Shown here: piece by piece, positions 25,001 through 36,599 of the stretch
Layout of the letters: each line of letters starts with the position of its first letter
Position numbering within the stretch: the first letter of the stretch is position 1
Assembly: GCA_016987375.1 (NCBI GenBank)
Contig: PJRA01000272.1
Span: 1,663,000-1,726,999 of the forward strand
Length of the DNA stretch: 64,000 bases
Source: Brachionus koreanus
Taxonomy: Eukaryota > Rotifera > Eurotatoria > Ploima > Brachionidae
Reading direction: 5' to 3'
Position numbers and translations under genes: made by a program
The notes under the pieces: generated by a model
Told to the model about the DNA's origin: nothing
The model's input: the letters and a program-made list of their open reading frames with translations, nothing else
Database searches by the model: none

Positions 25001-27906
25001 AAGTCAGTCAATAAATTCGATTCCAAGCATTTTGAGCAAAATCAATGATAATCAGAAAGAGTGAAAAATGGATTTAGCTGATATTAGTAACCCTTAAAAT
25101 TTTCGATAAATCTGCTTTTAATCGATCACAACTATAATCTTGTTAAGTAAATATTTTGCACTGACAACTGTCAAGCATTTAATTCAGTCAAAAAATGATT
25201 ATGATAGAACAAGAAAAAAATATTAAATTCGATTGTCTTAGTACCATATTCATCAAATTATATCATTTAATAATGCATTTTTATATATAAATAAGATATT
25301 TTTGTGATCGAATCTAGCTAAATGAGTTTCAAATTTTTCAAAGCTAAAAATATATGTTTTCACTTTTATTTTAAAATGAATTAATCTAAAATGTACATTT
25401 AAAAATTGAACTCTTATTTTTAAATTCGAAATTTCAATTTCAAAAATAAAAAGATAATTTACATTTTACCGACCAGATGTAAATTGATCTTTTTATTTTT
25501 TAATTCTTTAAAAGTACGAATCAATTTTTCTTTTTTTTTTATTTCCAATTATTTTTATTAGTTTTTATTTATTATATAAAATATTTAAAATTGGACAACA
25601 ATATGCAAATTCGATATTAAAAATAAAAAATATTCACTCAAAGGCATTTTAATTATATTAGGCAGAATAATTTTAATTCTAGTCAAATCAGCAAGTTTTC
25701 ATCAATTATTTTACAAGTCTGTTTAATATTCCACTAAATAAAGGGTAATATTTTTAAGAAAAAAAAATCATCCATTGATTTCAATTGAATAACTAATTCA
25801 AAAAATAGTATGATAAAAAACAAGCATTAATAAATCGATTATTTTGTAATTTTATACGAGTAAATTAAAATTTAATTTTTAAGTGTCTAGTGATATTTTT
25901 TTGGAAGGTAATGATGTATTTCTTTTATGTAAAATAATAAAAAAAATATTATTTTTTTATTTTTAAATTTCAATTTATCATTGATATGTTTACTTTTCGA
26001 AGTTAAATGTAACTATCTCTATCTTATAGAAGTCTAATTGAAGTTCGTAAATAGAAATTTGTCTAAATAAAGGAATCAAATTTAAATCTTATTAATAAAC
26101 AAAAATACAACATGTCTTTTTGGATCTTAATTAAATAAAACAATTTTTTTTAGATTTTGATGTTTATTTTAAATAAACTTTTATCCAGAAAAATTTAAGC
26201 TTATATTTTTGAGCGAAAATTTTAGTTTTTAGTACTTTTTTAAAAAATATGTATTTTTTTTTTCAATTTTACACTATGTTATTTTACATTAGGTGACCTG
26301 TATCTGAATCTCATACAAAAAAAAATTTATTTTAAAATATTTCTATTTGAGAATTTAATGCTTTTTCATCGCCGAATCTGGCGTGATCTTTTTGATATAA
26401 ATAATAAAACTAATAGTTATTACTATTCTAAAAGATAAAATTTTTATAAAATATTTTTATTTTTAAAGTCCATTTTCTATCCTGGCTTCCAAAATGAACT
26501 AAAAAATAGATAATTCTAGTTCATGGCATGAATTATTTGGTTTAATTTGTTTAAAAGCGGCTAGACTCATAATAGCGAGCCAATTGATTATTCCACTGCT
26601 TCTAAGAAAATTCTTTTCTTAAGATATCTACGAATTAACATAGATCTGATAAAAATCTTGGAGCTTAATTTAATTTGTAAAAAATACAAAAAAGCCGCGG
26701 ATCGTGTTCTATTATTGGACTTTATCTGAATCTTTTATCGATTTAGCCTAAAATTGATTTTATCCAATTTCCTCTAAATGTTAAACTAAATGAATCTTTT
26801 CCATTTTAATTTATTCTTATTCCGAAAATAAAAAGTATGGTCATAAATTTTACGATTATTTTAATGACCATCAGTTTTGCAAAGAAATTTAAGCTTTAGA
26901 AATAGAAAAAAATGGAATAAAAGAATCTTTAATATTCTCAACTGCCCACTCGCATTATTCTCAAAGGTAATTAATAAGCTGAGTTGTTTATTTTTTTTTG
27001 GATTATTAGCAATTCGTCTTAGTATGCCAATTTTTTTTTTCAATAAACAAAAAATATTTTCGAATGAAAACCTATCATTCAACTAAAAATGTTATTCTAT
27101 TTGTTATCTTATTTGGTGGAACAGTTAATTTTAAGCGTTTGCAGATTAATTAATGACCAGTATGGTATGAATTATTGCAAAGTTAAATTCATCAAGTTTC
27201 ATTTTAGCAGATTTTTTCAATACTTTCTTTTTTATTTTTTTAATGCCGTTAAGCTTAATAAATTGCAGTATCAATTTTGATTTTTACCATATCTTTTTTT
27301 TTAAAAAGGATAAAATTTCTGCTCTTATCACCTTTCAAATCCATTTTAATTTGTTAAGACTATTACTTGATTTTGAAGTAATTAATATTTTATTTAAGGG
27401 CAAAAAAATTTCCTCATTCAATCTTCGGAATGGATATTTAATTCTATTTTTATTTTTAATGCTCATTTGACTATATTTTTAATGTGCCAAAACATATTCT
27501 TTTATGTATATGACATTTAATCAATTTTGCAGAGGCACAGTCGTAGGAGAATGATTCAAGAAAATTTGGCATGAGTAAAATTTGAAATTAATAAGTGAAA
27601 TTTATTTAAAAATACATGGACAAAACTGACAGCAGAAAATAATCATTTCAAATAAATAAAAAATTTTATAAATTTTAAATAAATGCGTAATGAAAGATTG
27701 ATTTTTCTAATTCTATGAGTGTATTAAAGATATTGTTATTTTCTAAAATTTCAGCAAAGATATTCCAAACCAGAATAGTACAGTTTTTCAAAAATCTACT
27801 TTATATTTTTTTCTATTTTTCTAGATTAAAGTGTTAATTTTTTTTCCATGAGTGATGTAAAAATATAAACTGGCCAAGTTCAAATATTTATAAAAGAAAC
27901 AAATTA
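22076..27906. other. 5.8-kb gene desert
   Basis: No gene supported. One MITE is listed at 23526-23816. Open frames at 22445-22639 and 26861-27470 are Phe/Lys/Ile/Leu low-complexity and look like chance frames in AT-rich DNA. It may contain regulatory DNA for the neighbours but no motif could be assigned. Confidence 0.55.
23526..23816. mobile_element. MITE of the TGTGAAATTC family
   Basis: Left end GGTATTGTGAAATTCAAATA continues ACAAACAAAAC. The right end, read in reverse complement, is TGGTAATGTGAAACTCAAAT followed by ACAAACAATAC. Terminal repeats of about 38 bp; interior noncoding. Confidence 0.7.
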
Positions 27907-29268
27907 ATGAAAATGCTAAGAGTGTTTTTTTTATTATTAATTGTTGAAAGTACACTTGGATATCTCAATTATGAGCCAAGCTACAAATTATTGGAAAAGA
28001 TAATGTCCGATGCTTCATTGAACAAACAGCACATTGACGATCATAAAAAGGAGATATTCATTTTTATTGATAAAGTAGCACAAACTGGTATTAAAAATAC
28101 ATGTGATACAAATTTGATTCAATCGGATGTTCAACTAAAAATGAGACAATTAAAATCAATTGTCTCCACTTGTAATGGATATTGTAGGCTCGCCATGTCA
28201 CAAAACGGGCTAATTTATGGCGAACGAGAATTCAGTTTAGATAGTAATATTTTTCGTTTTTTCTTTAAACTCACCAAATTTAAAAAATAATTCTTTAATT
28301 AAGCTATTTGGATTAGGATAGATTTAAAAGATGAAATTATATCAAGTAATAAAGCCTTTTTAGGTGCTTATTACATAAAATTTGTTCTTGCTGATAAATT
28401 CCTTTGTATTACAAGCGAAGGTGAACTATTTGCATCGGTAATTTTTTTGTTTAAAAATAATTAAAAATAAAAATTAAAAAAAAAATTTAAATTAAAGAAA
28501 TTTCAGTCAAAAAATTGTCTGTGGTTCAACGATATGCCCAAATTGGTATCTGCACTTTACGATTTTAATATAGTTATAGAAAAAAATTGCAAAATTGAAG
28601 TGGTAAGCACAGAATATTACGAAGATGACGAAACAGATGATCAATGTGCCAATAAAATCAATGTTAGCAGTGGGTTTTCGCCAGAATTGCAGCGTTTTTT
28701 CCGCTCTTGTCAATCTAGTCTAATTAATAACGAGAATAGTCATGCTACTGCTATTCCACAATTCAAACAAATATTTTTTCATCATACAATCAGTTTTAGC
28801 ACTAAGCCAACTGGTCTCACAAAAAAAACTTTTACACATGACCCATTAAACAAAATGGCCGATCAACAGATATTTAGTCAACTGAACAGTGTTATGATTG
28901 AGAAAGCTAAATTATTGTGCAAAGAGTACTTAATCGATGAGATTATTTTTGAAAAGCTCACCAACATGGACTACATGTCCGAACCAAGCGATCTGACCAA
29001 AATGCCAAAATTGTGCATAGATTACATTTCTCATTTAAAACAATCAAAAAAACAAGAATCTAAATTAGTCGAGTATATCAAAAAACCAGAATCAGGTTCA
29101 AGGCGAAATAGATTAAAGAAATGCTACAACTTTCGGAGAACGCCTTTTTATAAAGCATGCTTGGAAAAGCATTACAGATGCTATAAATATAGTAAAGATG
29201 CTAAAAAGCTGGAAAATTGTCGTAAAAAATACGGCATAAAAGTACCAAAAAAGAAGCCGAATGTTTAG
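27907..29268 (+). CDS. secreted FGF-like beta-trefoil protein
   Basis: Three exons, 27907-28243, 28322-28437 and 28507-29268 (404 aa), GT-AG, phases 1 and 0. N-terminal signal peptide (MLRVFFLLLIVESTLG). Residues about 75-165 read like part of a fibroblast growth factor core: CRLAMSQNGLIYGEREFSL, then GAYYIKFVLADKFLCITSEG, ELFAS, then SKNCLWFND. Compare the FGF pattern G-V-x-S-x-x-Y-L-x-M-x-x-x-G-x-L-(Y/F)-x-S followed by E-C-x-F-x-E. The roughly 230 residues after it are unlike any family I know and end in a basic Cys-containing tail (RRNRLKKCYNFRRTPFYKAC, KKPNV). If correct it is an extracellular ligand for an FGF receptor; heparin-binding basic residues would be in the tail. The FGF call rests on short motifs. 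Alternative: another secreted beta-trefoil or lineage-specific protein. Confidence 0.6.
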
Positions 29269-29516
29269 CACTTTCACAGTAAGACATGAGTTTTAGAAAC
29301 AGTCAGATGGTGGTTATTAAAGGGTCAATAAAAATAAATCAGTGTTGATATTTATATTTAGTCTCCTTTTTTTTAAAAAATTTTTTCAGTAAACTTTATT
29401 TTTATATAAAAAGGAAAAAATATTTTTTTGTAAAAATAAATCATTCCGGCAATATCGTAACATTTTACACTATGTTTGAATTTTTTTGTTTGTTATTTAA
29501 GAAAAAAATAACATTC

Positions 29517-30010
29517 TTTTAAAAGTGATTATTTATTTATTTTACCGAAAATTAAATATTAACATAAAAAATAGTTTTGTTTTTGTTTGGTTTATAAAAA
29601 ACAGTTTATATATTGTTTTTGTCTTTTTTAAAAATGATAAATATTTAAATTGAAAAAAATTTTGTAGAATCGACACGAGGGAATAGTGACAAACAAAAAA
29701 AAAACAATCTTCAATGTGATGAAGATAGATTTGGAGAAGTCACTTGCTCCAATCAAAGTGTATATACTACAGTTACCATAGATAGGATCCTACTGTTTCC
29801 TATCTTCGCAAGTCTAGCTTGCTAGCTTGTTGTAACTCATATTATTATTATTATTATTTATTATTTTAAAAGTGATTATTTATTTATTTTACCGAAAATT
29901 AAATATTAACATAAAAAATAGTTTTGTTTTTGTTTGGTTTATAAAAAACAGTTTATATATTGTTTTTGTCTTTTTTAAAAATGATAAATATTTAAATTGA
30001 AAAAAATTTT
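29517..30010 (+). mobile_element. short retroposon with 147-bp target-site duplication
   Basis: The 147 bp at 29517-29663 recur without a mismatch at 29864-30010. Between them lie 200 bp (29664-29863) that start GTAGAATCGACACGAGGG and end TTGTAACTCAT followed by (ATT)n. A (ATT)n tail is the 3' signature of the LINE copies in this window, so the insert is probably a short or 5'-truncated retroposon mobilised by such a LINE. Perfect identity of the flanks means a very young event. No coding potential and no tRNA-like promoter box was recognised in the insert. Confidence 0.8.
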
Positions 30011-30659
30011 AGTGATTATGTAGCTGCAAAAAAATATCAATCAATAAAAGTATTTTAATCAAATTTTTTGAAATTTTAATTATCAAAGAAGAAGTAATCT
30101 AATACCACAAATAGGAATAATGAGCAAAAATACACCGATATGTCCAAGATATCAATTGAAACTGCTCATAATTGAATTGAAATTTAATCAATGATTCATA
30201 ATTGAATTAAAAAATCTAATAAATTTAAAATTATATCGAAAATGGAAAAGAAAAAAACATTGATTAATTTTGTTAATAATTTTAAATTTTTCACTTCCAT
30301 TTTTATCTCTTTTTTTTCTTATTTATTTTATTTAATGAAGATCAAAAGCAACAGCAGCAATTAATCCACGACAGAAAAAAAAATTTAATCTTTTATATTT
30401 TAATTTCATAGATTTTTTGATCCTTTTAGATTTTAGCATGAGAAAAACAATTGAAAAAGAACCAAAAAGGCTTCTAATGGGGAATGCGTTCACACCGTAG
30501 ATCACTTCGATTTGGACAATTTTAGTTCAGGAAGAGTCAAAACAAAGAGAAACCTAGACTGAGATATAATATTGGATTTGTTAGGCTATATTTATAATTT
30601 TTCCTTTAAAAATATGAATTTGGAAGGTCCTTAGGTTCGTACGCCTTCAATTTACTTAA

Positions 30660-30791
30660 ATAAAATATTTAAAAAACACTGTAAAAAAGTGCAACATATT
30701 TTGTTGCACCTTAAAAGTTTTATTTTAGATAGAAAAGGTGCAATAAATTAAGTTGCACTTTTTTACAGTGTTTTTTTAAATATTTTATTTT
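30660..30791. repeat. long inverted repeat (hairpin element)
   Basis: AATATTTAAAAAACACTGTA continues AAAAAGTGCAAC on the left and is mirrored by GTTGCACTTTTTTACAGTGT continuing TTTTTTAAATATT on the right, about 35 bp per arm. A second inner inverted pair, TTGTTGCACC / GGTGCAATAA, surrounds a short loop. Likely a MITE or part of one. The same TTGCAC words occur inside the element at 19905. Confidence 0.6.
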
Positions 30792-31004
30792 ATTAAATTC
30801 TAATTTAGCAAAAAAGAAAGATTTTTTTTTATTTGAATTTCACAATACTGTTTTTTTATATTGTAAATCCTAATGAATTAAATGGATCAGAAAATGAAAG
30901 TTCGGATTTCTTCTTTTTCTAAGTTAAAATATAGAAAATTTTTTTCTTGTAAAATGCTTAAAAAATATGTGTATAGGAATATAGGATTGTTTTTTTTTTC
31001 TATT

Positions 31005-32136
31005 TTATTTTTTATTTGATAGATAAAATTTTAGTATTGTGTTTAAATTTGAATCCTTAGGCAAAAAATTAAGGCCATTTGTACGAATTTTCATAAGTTC
31101 ATCGATTATCTCTTTCAAATTTGGTTCGAATTGAATCGAATCAATACTTGAGAAAAACTCATCAAGTTTGATATTATTCAAAATCTCATATTCATAAGCC
31201 TGTAAATACATGTCAAACAAGTCTAAATTTTTCACATATTTTGCCTCAGCTGATGAATGAGAAGTATATTCATCTACCAACTGAATGAATCTATCACTAT
31301 TGTAATTTTCTTTTATGAGCGATTCTAGTTTTTCGAAAGCTTGTTTTTCTATTAAAAATTTTTGTTCTTTCGAAATATTATCATGAGGTGTCAAATCCCC
31401 AACAATACTTTCCGCTAGGTCATGAATCAAACACATCTCAATGCACCTTTGATTATGGATTCGATTTTTGTATAAAAATTTAGTTTGATTTGTCTTAAAG
31501 TCAATAATTTTAAATATGAGATAATTAAAACATGTTTTAATATTTAATTATTTGATACAAAGTTAACACTAGAAGCACCAAACCAGTCATTTTGACTCGT
31601 TTGAAAAATTTTTAAATCCTCATATCTTTTGAATGGATTTTTCAAATAAATATATCTTTTTTGAATTATGTAGATTTTAAAATTTTCTTTAAAAAATGAT
31701 ATTACTTTATAAAATTATTTTAGTTTTTTTTATAAAATATTTATGAATCAAAAAAAACTGAAAAAATGCTTGGTGCCTACAGTGTTAATTACTAAAAGTG
31801 TTTTAAATGCTCAAATGTCCAATACATGTTTTATTACATTTTTCTGATTTTTGACTTTAGAACAAGTTTCTGTTTAATTTATTTACTTTGAACGGTCGAG
31901 ATTATTTGGCGCCAGAAATGCCATCATTGACATTCTATACATGTGATCAGCTATACTTTCTGGCTCCTTAATTCCTCTAAGGACCCAACCAGATCTATAT
32001 GTTCTCTGATAAAATAATTTAAAAAAATCCTTCTTAATAAGGAAAAACTTATTAATACCTTTGCCTGGCCGAGATGAAGAAAAAAATTCAACATGCCACT
32101 GATTTCCATTTTTAAAACACTATTTCTTAAAAGCAT
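31005..32136 (-). CDS. HDDC2: HD-domain 5'-deoxynucleotidase HDDC2
   Basis: Three exons on the minus strand: 32059-32136, 31887-32005, 31005-31446, joined in phases 0 and 2; 212 aa from the upstream ATG, or 203 aa from an in-frame ATG at 32109. Sequence follows HDDC2 closely: [79 protein letters not shown]. Metal-binding HD-fold residues are visible: His in ADHMYRM, His-Asp in LIHDLAE and Asp in KNLDLFD. The family hydrolyses deoxynucleoside 5'-monophosphates and is cytosolic. A TTAA-bounded MITE (31563-31788) sits inside intron 2, whose splice sites remain intact. Convergence with no neighbour; VAMP7 lies upstream in the same direction, about 290 bp away. Confidence 0.92.
31563..31788. mobile_element. 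piggyBac-type MITE, copy 2 (HDDC2 intron 2)
   Basis: TTAACACTAGAAGCACCAAA at the left and, inverted, TTGGTGCCTACAGTGTTAA at the right (two changes). Interior closely matches copy 1 at 2374. About 226 bp, noncoding, lying wholly within the HDDC2 intron. Confidence 0.8.
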
Positions 32137-32429
32137 TTTATTATATAGTAAAAAAATGACGAATATCTCCTTAAAGTTTAATGAAGACCGCTTATTATTC
32201 AGTCCAAAATATTTTTGAAATGACTAAATATTTTATTTAAAAAATAATTTGTTTAAATATATTACAAGATAAAACTGTAAAAAGATAAAACAAATTAAAG
32301 TTTTAACTAAATGAAGAATTGATTAAAGATATATTTTTGTGTGATTTGCACAATTGAGAAAATTTTGTTACTTGCTTAGACACTTTGGCCATGTTGGTCC
32401 GCCACAGCTAAATGAAACAATCACGTAAA

Positions 32430-33685
32430 TCATAATCTAATTATTTGATTTTTTAAAAATTTAATTTTTTCATACAAAAAAATTACCAATCCAAGAATGA
32501 TCAATGCAATTATAAACTTAATTTTCTTTAGGAAAAAATGACGGGCCACATCACGACTGGTTGTTTTAAAAGAAATTGATGTATCACACAACCTATCAGT
32601 CTTATCAACTAACAAATGTAGCTTTTCACCTCGATCGGTCAGTTTATCCAAATTTTGGGTCAAAATAGACTTTGTTTCAGTGATATTTCTCTCTACATCA
32701 TCAATTTTATCAAATGATAAATTTTCACTAAATCTTTTCTAAAATTTATTGCAGAATTTCTTTAGAATAAAAAAATTTTACTGTTTGAATTGCTAAGGTT
32801 GGTAAAAATTCTGCCTGAAAAGCAAACGGTAAAGCAGTATGTAGTCGTTTCTGATATTGAGATTCAAATCTAAAAAGCATTAAGAATTTTTTTTCTAATT
32901 TTCCATTGAAAATTACTTGGCTTTTATTTCTTCGAGAAATTGAAATGCTTTATATTTGCTGAAGGTGTTTTTTGTGATACAAAAATATGTGATGGTGTTA
33001 TTGTAGATGTAATGAAAGCAAAAACTTAAAAAAACAATATATTTAATTTTCAATCAAAAATCTCTATTTTATTATAAAGTTATTTCAAGAAATAGCCTTG
33101 CTTGAATTTGTTCTCTACTTTTACATTTTAAATTTTGTTAAGTTAAAAAAAAATTTTGTATTGATTTTTGCTTGAATAATTGTTTCATTTAACTAATACT
33201 AAAAAATAAATTTAACTTTTTTTTTGATCAAAAATTACTTATGAATAAATTTGAGAATCGTTAATGAGAAAAAATCATATTTTAAAGATAAAACTAATAA
33301 TATAGAAAATTTAATTCTATTTTTTGTATAAAAATTTTTTTTTCATAATCGACAACAATTTAAACTTAAAAATTAGAAAAAAATTGAGCTATCTGTTGTT
33401 ATTTTTTTTTCAATAAAAAATGAATTAAAATTTTAGAAAGAATGAATTTTTAATAAAGCGATGAATTATTTTAAAAGAAAAATACTTTTCATAATTGAAT
33501 GTCATTTTAACTCCGTTGGTTTTAACGAATTTGCTCTGTACTTGGTCCAAAATTTGATCATAATTACCGTTTAATTGGGAATATTTGACCAAAACTTCAT
33601 CATTTCTAATGACGGAAACAAAGAAAATTTTGCCAGCATGCGCGCTTTGTTCGAATTTTGATGGATGTATGAGATTACGAGACAT
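32430..33685 (-). CDS. VAMP7: VAMP7-like longin R-SNARE
   Basis: Four exons on the minus strand: 33486-33685, 32917-33024, 32782-32869, 32430-32738; phases 2, 2, 0; 234 aa. Longin domain at residues about 20-130 (KIFFVSVIRNDEVLVKYSQL, NYENFCFHYIYNNTITYFC, KAFQFLEEIKAKFESQYQ, HTALPFAFQAEFLPTLA). The SNARE motif follows (ITETKSILTQNLDKLTDRGE, LLVDKTDRLCDTSISFKTTS) with the central Arg of R-SNAREs in LTDRGEKL. A C-terminal transmembrane anchor is IKFIIALIILGLVIFLY. VAMP7 mediates late endosome/lysosome and secretory fusion. The N-terminus carries about 15 residues (MSRNLIHPSKFEQSAHAG) before the longin strand, more than in human VAMP7. Head to head with PGK. Confidence 0.92.
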
Positions 33686-34348
33686 TTTAATTTTGATTCA
33701 GATCAAAAATATTTCGTCTTTATATATAATTTAATTCATTTTCTTTTTAAAATTAACAATTAAAATTTATATAAAAAAAAATAAAATAATTCTAGTACCT
33801 GAATCGAGAATATTTTAGAAATTTTAATATGCTAATTTTAAATTAAGGCGTTTGCAGACATTAATATTACTTGACCAAAATTTACAATAAAATTTTTTTT
33901 ATTCATTTTTTTAAAATTTTTCCTGTTAAAACTAATATTAATCGAACATTAATAATTAATTCAATGATTTAAAATAAATTCAAATAAATTAACATTTTTA
34001 ATTTTAAAAAGCATTGCTTCCAGCTTAATAAATAGCTTTCAAACTCTGATTGTAGCGTTTTAAATTCTAGGAATTATTACTTAGATTGCTCTCCAAACAA
34101 AAATTTCACGAGTTAAATGCAATTTTCTTTCGAATATTCATCTAGTTCTTTTTATTTTGCCATATAATTCAGTATTTATTATTATAAAAATAGACATGAC
34201 GCTACTATTTATAAGAAATTGCTTAGCTAGAGGTTTATATTATATTTTTTCCATGCTATAGAAACAATTCTCTTTGAATCTTTTTTTCAAAATTCCTTTC
34301 TTTATCTTTTTTTTTTTAAAAGAAAAATCGTTCTCATATATTCGCAAA
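33686..34348. promoter_or_regulatory. shared upstream region of VAMP7 and PGK
   Basis: 660 bp between two divergent start codons, so both promoters must lie here. It is AT-rich, with several TATAA-like words (for example near 34205) but none can be assigned. No CpG-rich or other distinct element seen. Confidence 0.4.
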
Positions 34349-35831
34349 ATGTCTATCTCTAACAAGTTAAGCATCGATAAATTGGACTTGAATGGAAAAC
34401 GAGTTTTGATCAGGTATAGCCATATCACTATTCCAAAAGCCTTCAAAATTTAATTTTCCTTTGAAAAGAGTTGACTTCAACGTTCCTATGAAGGGTGAAA
34501 AAATAACCAACAATCAAAGAATTGTCGGTGCTTTGCCAACAATTAATTATGCTCTAGAACATAATGCCAAGTCAGTTGTTTTGATGAGTCATTTGGGCAG
34601 ACCTGATGGACATGTTAACTTGAAGTATACATTAAAACCGGTAGCCGATGAACTTTCTAAGCTTCTTAATCGACCAGTAAAATTTCTTAATGATTGTGTT
34701 GGAGCTGAAGTTGAGGCTGCTTGTGCAAATCCTGAAAATGGTAGCGTGATTTTACTCGAAAATTTGAGATTTCATTTGGAAGAGGAAGGAAAAGGAGTTG
34801 ATGCTCAAGGAAATAAAGTTAAAGCAGCCAAAGATCAAGTTGAAGCGTTCCAACAATCATTGACCAAATTGGGCGATGTTTACATAAATGATGCTTTTGG
34901 AACTGCTCATCGAGCTCATAGTTCAATGGTCGGAGTGAAACATGAAAAGCGTGCTTCAGGATTTTTGCTTAAAAAAGAATTGCAATACTTTGCGAAAGCC
35001 TTGGAAAATCCTGACAGACCTTTTTTGGCAATTTTGGGAGGGTGAGTTGAAAATATTGATTTCAATTTTTTTTTTAATTTTTCTACTTTTAGAGCCAAAG
35101 TATCGGATAAAATTTTGTTAATAGAAAATTTATTAGATAAAGTAAATGAAATGATCATCGGAGGTGGCATGGCATTCACTTTTCTTAAAGTCTCTCGTAA
35201 TATGAAAGTAATTTTAATAATAAATAAAAAAGAAAATTCATCATGACTAGGTTTTTTGGTTTTTTTATTAGATTGGAAAATCTTTGTTTGACGAAGAGGG
35301 CTCAAAGATTGTGACTAGAATTTTGGAGAAAGCAAAGGCTAACAATGTCCAAATTCATTTACCAGTCGATTTTGTGACTGCAGAAAAATTTGCTGAAGAC
35401 GCTAATTCTGGAACTGCAACAGTAGAATCTGGTATTCCTGATGAATGGATGGTACGATTTGCAAAATATAAACAATATAAAGAGAAAACTATCTTTGTTT
35501 TTTGTAGGGTTTAGATTGTGGTCCTGAAAGTGTAAAAGAGTTCAAGGCTGCAATATCTAGAGCCAAATTAATTGTCTGGAATGGTCCTGTAGGTGTATTT
35601 GAATGGGAAAAATTTGCCTCGGGAACCAAGCAAATTATGGATGAAGTTGTCCGAGTGACTGCAGAAAATTCAGCAACATCAATTATTGGTGGTGGAGATA
35701 CTGCTACATGCTGTGCCAAATGGAACACCGAAGACAAAGTCTCTCATGTTTCAACTGGAGGCGGCGCCAGTTTAGAATTACTCGAAGGCAAACTCTTACC
35801 AGGGGTTGATGCTTTATCAAGCTCAAACTAA
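34349..35831 (+). CDS. PGK: phosphoglycerate kinase
   Basis: Five exons: 34349-34413, 34469-35041, 35093-35207, 35272-35451, 35508-35831; all GT-AG with introns of 51-64 nt; 418 aa against 417 in human PGK1. It converts 1,3-bisphosphoglycerate and ADP to 3-phosphoglycerate and ATP in cytosolic glycolysis. Signature segments are intact: [90 protein letters not shown], and the nucleotide-binding [13 protein letters not shown]. No frameshift or missing active-site residue seen. Ends GVDALSSSN. It reads as the single functional glycolytic enzyme. Confidence 0.98.
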
Positions 35832-36599
35832 ACTAAATAATCTATTTTTGTTATTAGTAACTAAAAAGCTCAAAACTTATCTCATAGTTATAAACGTGAT
35901 TTTTTTAGACTTAACCATTTTAGAAATTTAAAATAAAATAATTTTAAAATTTTTTTCGATTATTCAGTGCTGATATAATCTGGCTTCTTCTAGTTAATTT
36001 TATGTGAAAATGTGAATTTTTACTCAAAAGTAAGAAATTTCACAATATTTTAGGTAAAAAGCAGCATTGAGAATTTTGGTACAAAAATTTAAAAATTAAA
36101 ATAATTGTTTTCCTAACGATTCAAAATTCGTTTCTTTAAAAATCTATCAGCTAATATTAAGGCTGTTTTACCTAAATTTAGTCTATGCAAAATCTTTACA
36201 AAATAAATAATTTTCTAATACACATAATGTTTGGTACAATAACAAAGTTTTTAGTCATACAAAGGATAATGTAGCTTTTTAATGAAAATTTTGCCTAAAA
36301 ATTTTCAGCAATGATTTTGATTAAATTTTATATATTGAAGTATTTTTTGAAACTCAAAAAATTCTTTACCAACTAATAAAAAAAACAGTTCGGACTTATT
36401 TTTTTATATCGAAATGAGTATTATCCAACCTCAGGATGTATCTAAAAATGAAGAAAGTTTTAAAAATTGTCAAAAACCAACTTTCAATTGCTAAGGGTTA
36501 TTTATTCTCATGTTGTTTGCTTTATATGCCATTAGAGAAATCTTAATAAAAAGCTTAGATGCATTAGTTTCATTAATCTTTTTTCGGATAGAATAAACC

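Larger units (their letters stand above)
29269..31004. other. intergenic with recent retroposon and hairpin
   Basis: Contains the duplicated-target insertion (29517-30010) and an inverted repeat (30660-30791), listed separately. A right terminus of the TGTGAAATTC MITE family lies at about 30800-30855 (ATTTGAATTTCACAATACTG) without a partner. The remainder is AT-rich and unassigned. Confidence 0.6.

Noticed and set aside
26861..27470. Cluster of overlapping open frames on both strands
   Set aside because: Hydrophobic low-complexity products and overlapping antisense frames indicate chance; no splice or homology support.
28507..28713. Minus-strand frame opposite the FGF-like gene
   Set aside because: Shadow of the plus-strand exon.
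34240..34446. Minus-strand frame at the PGK start
   Set aside because: Overlaps PGK exon 1 and its promoter; product not protein-like.
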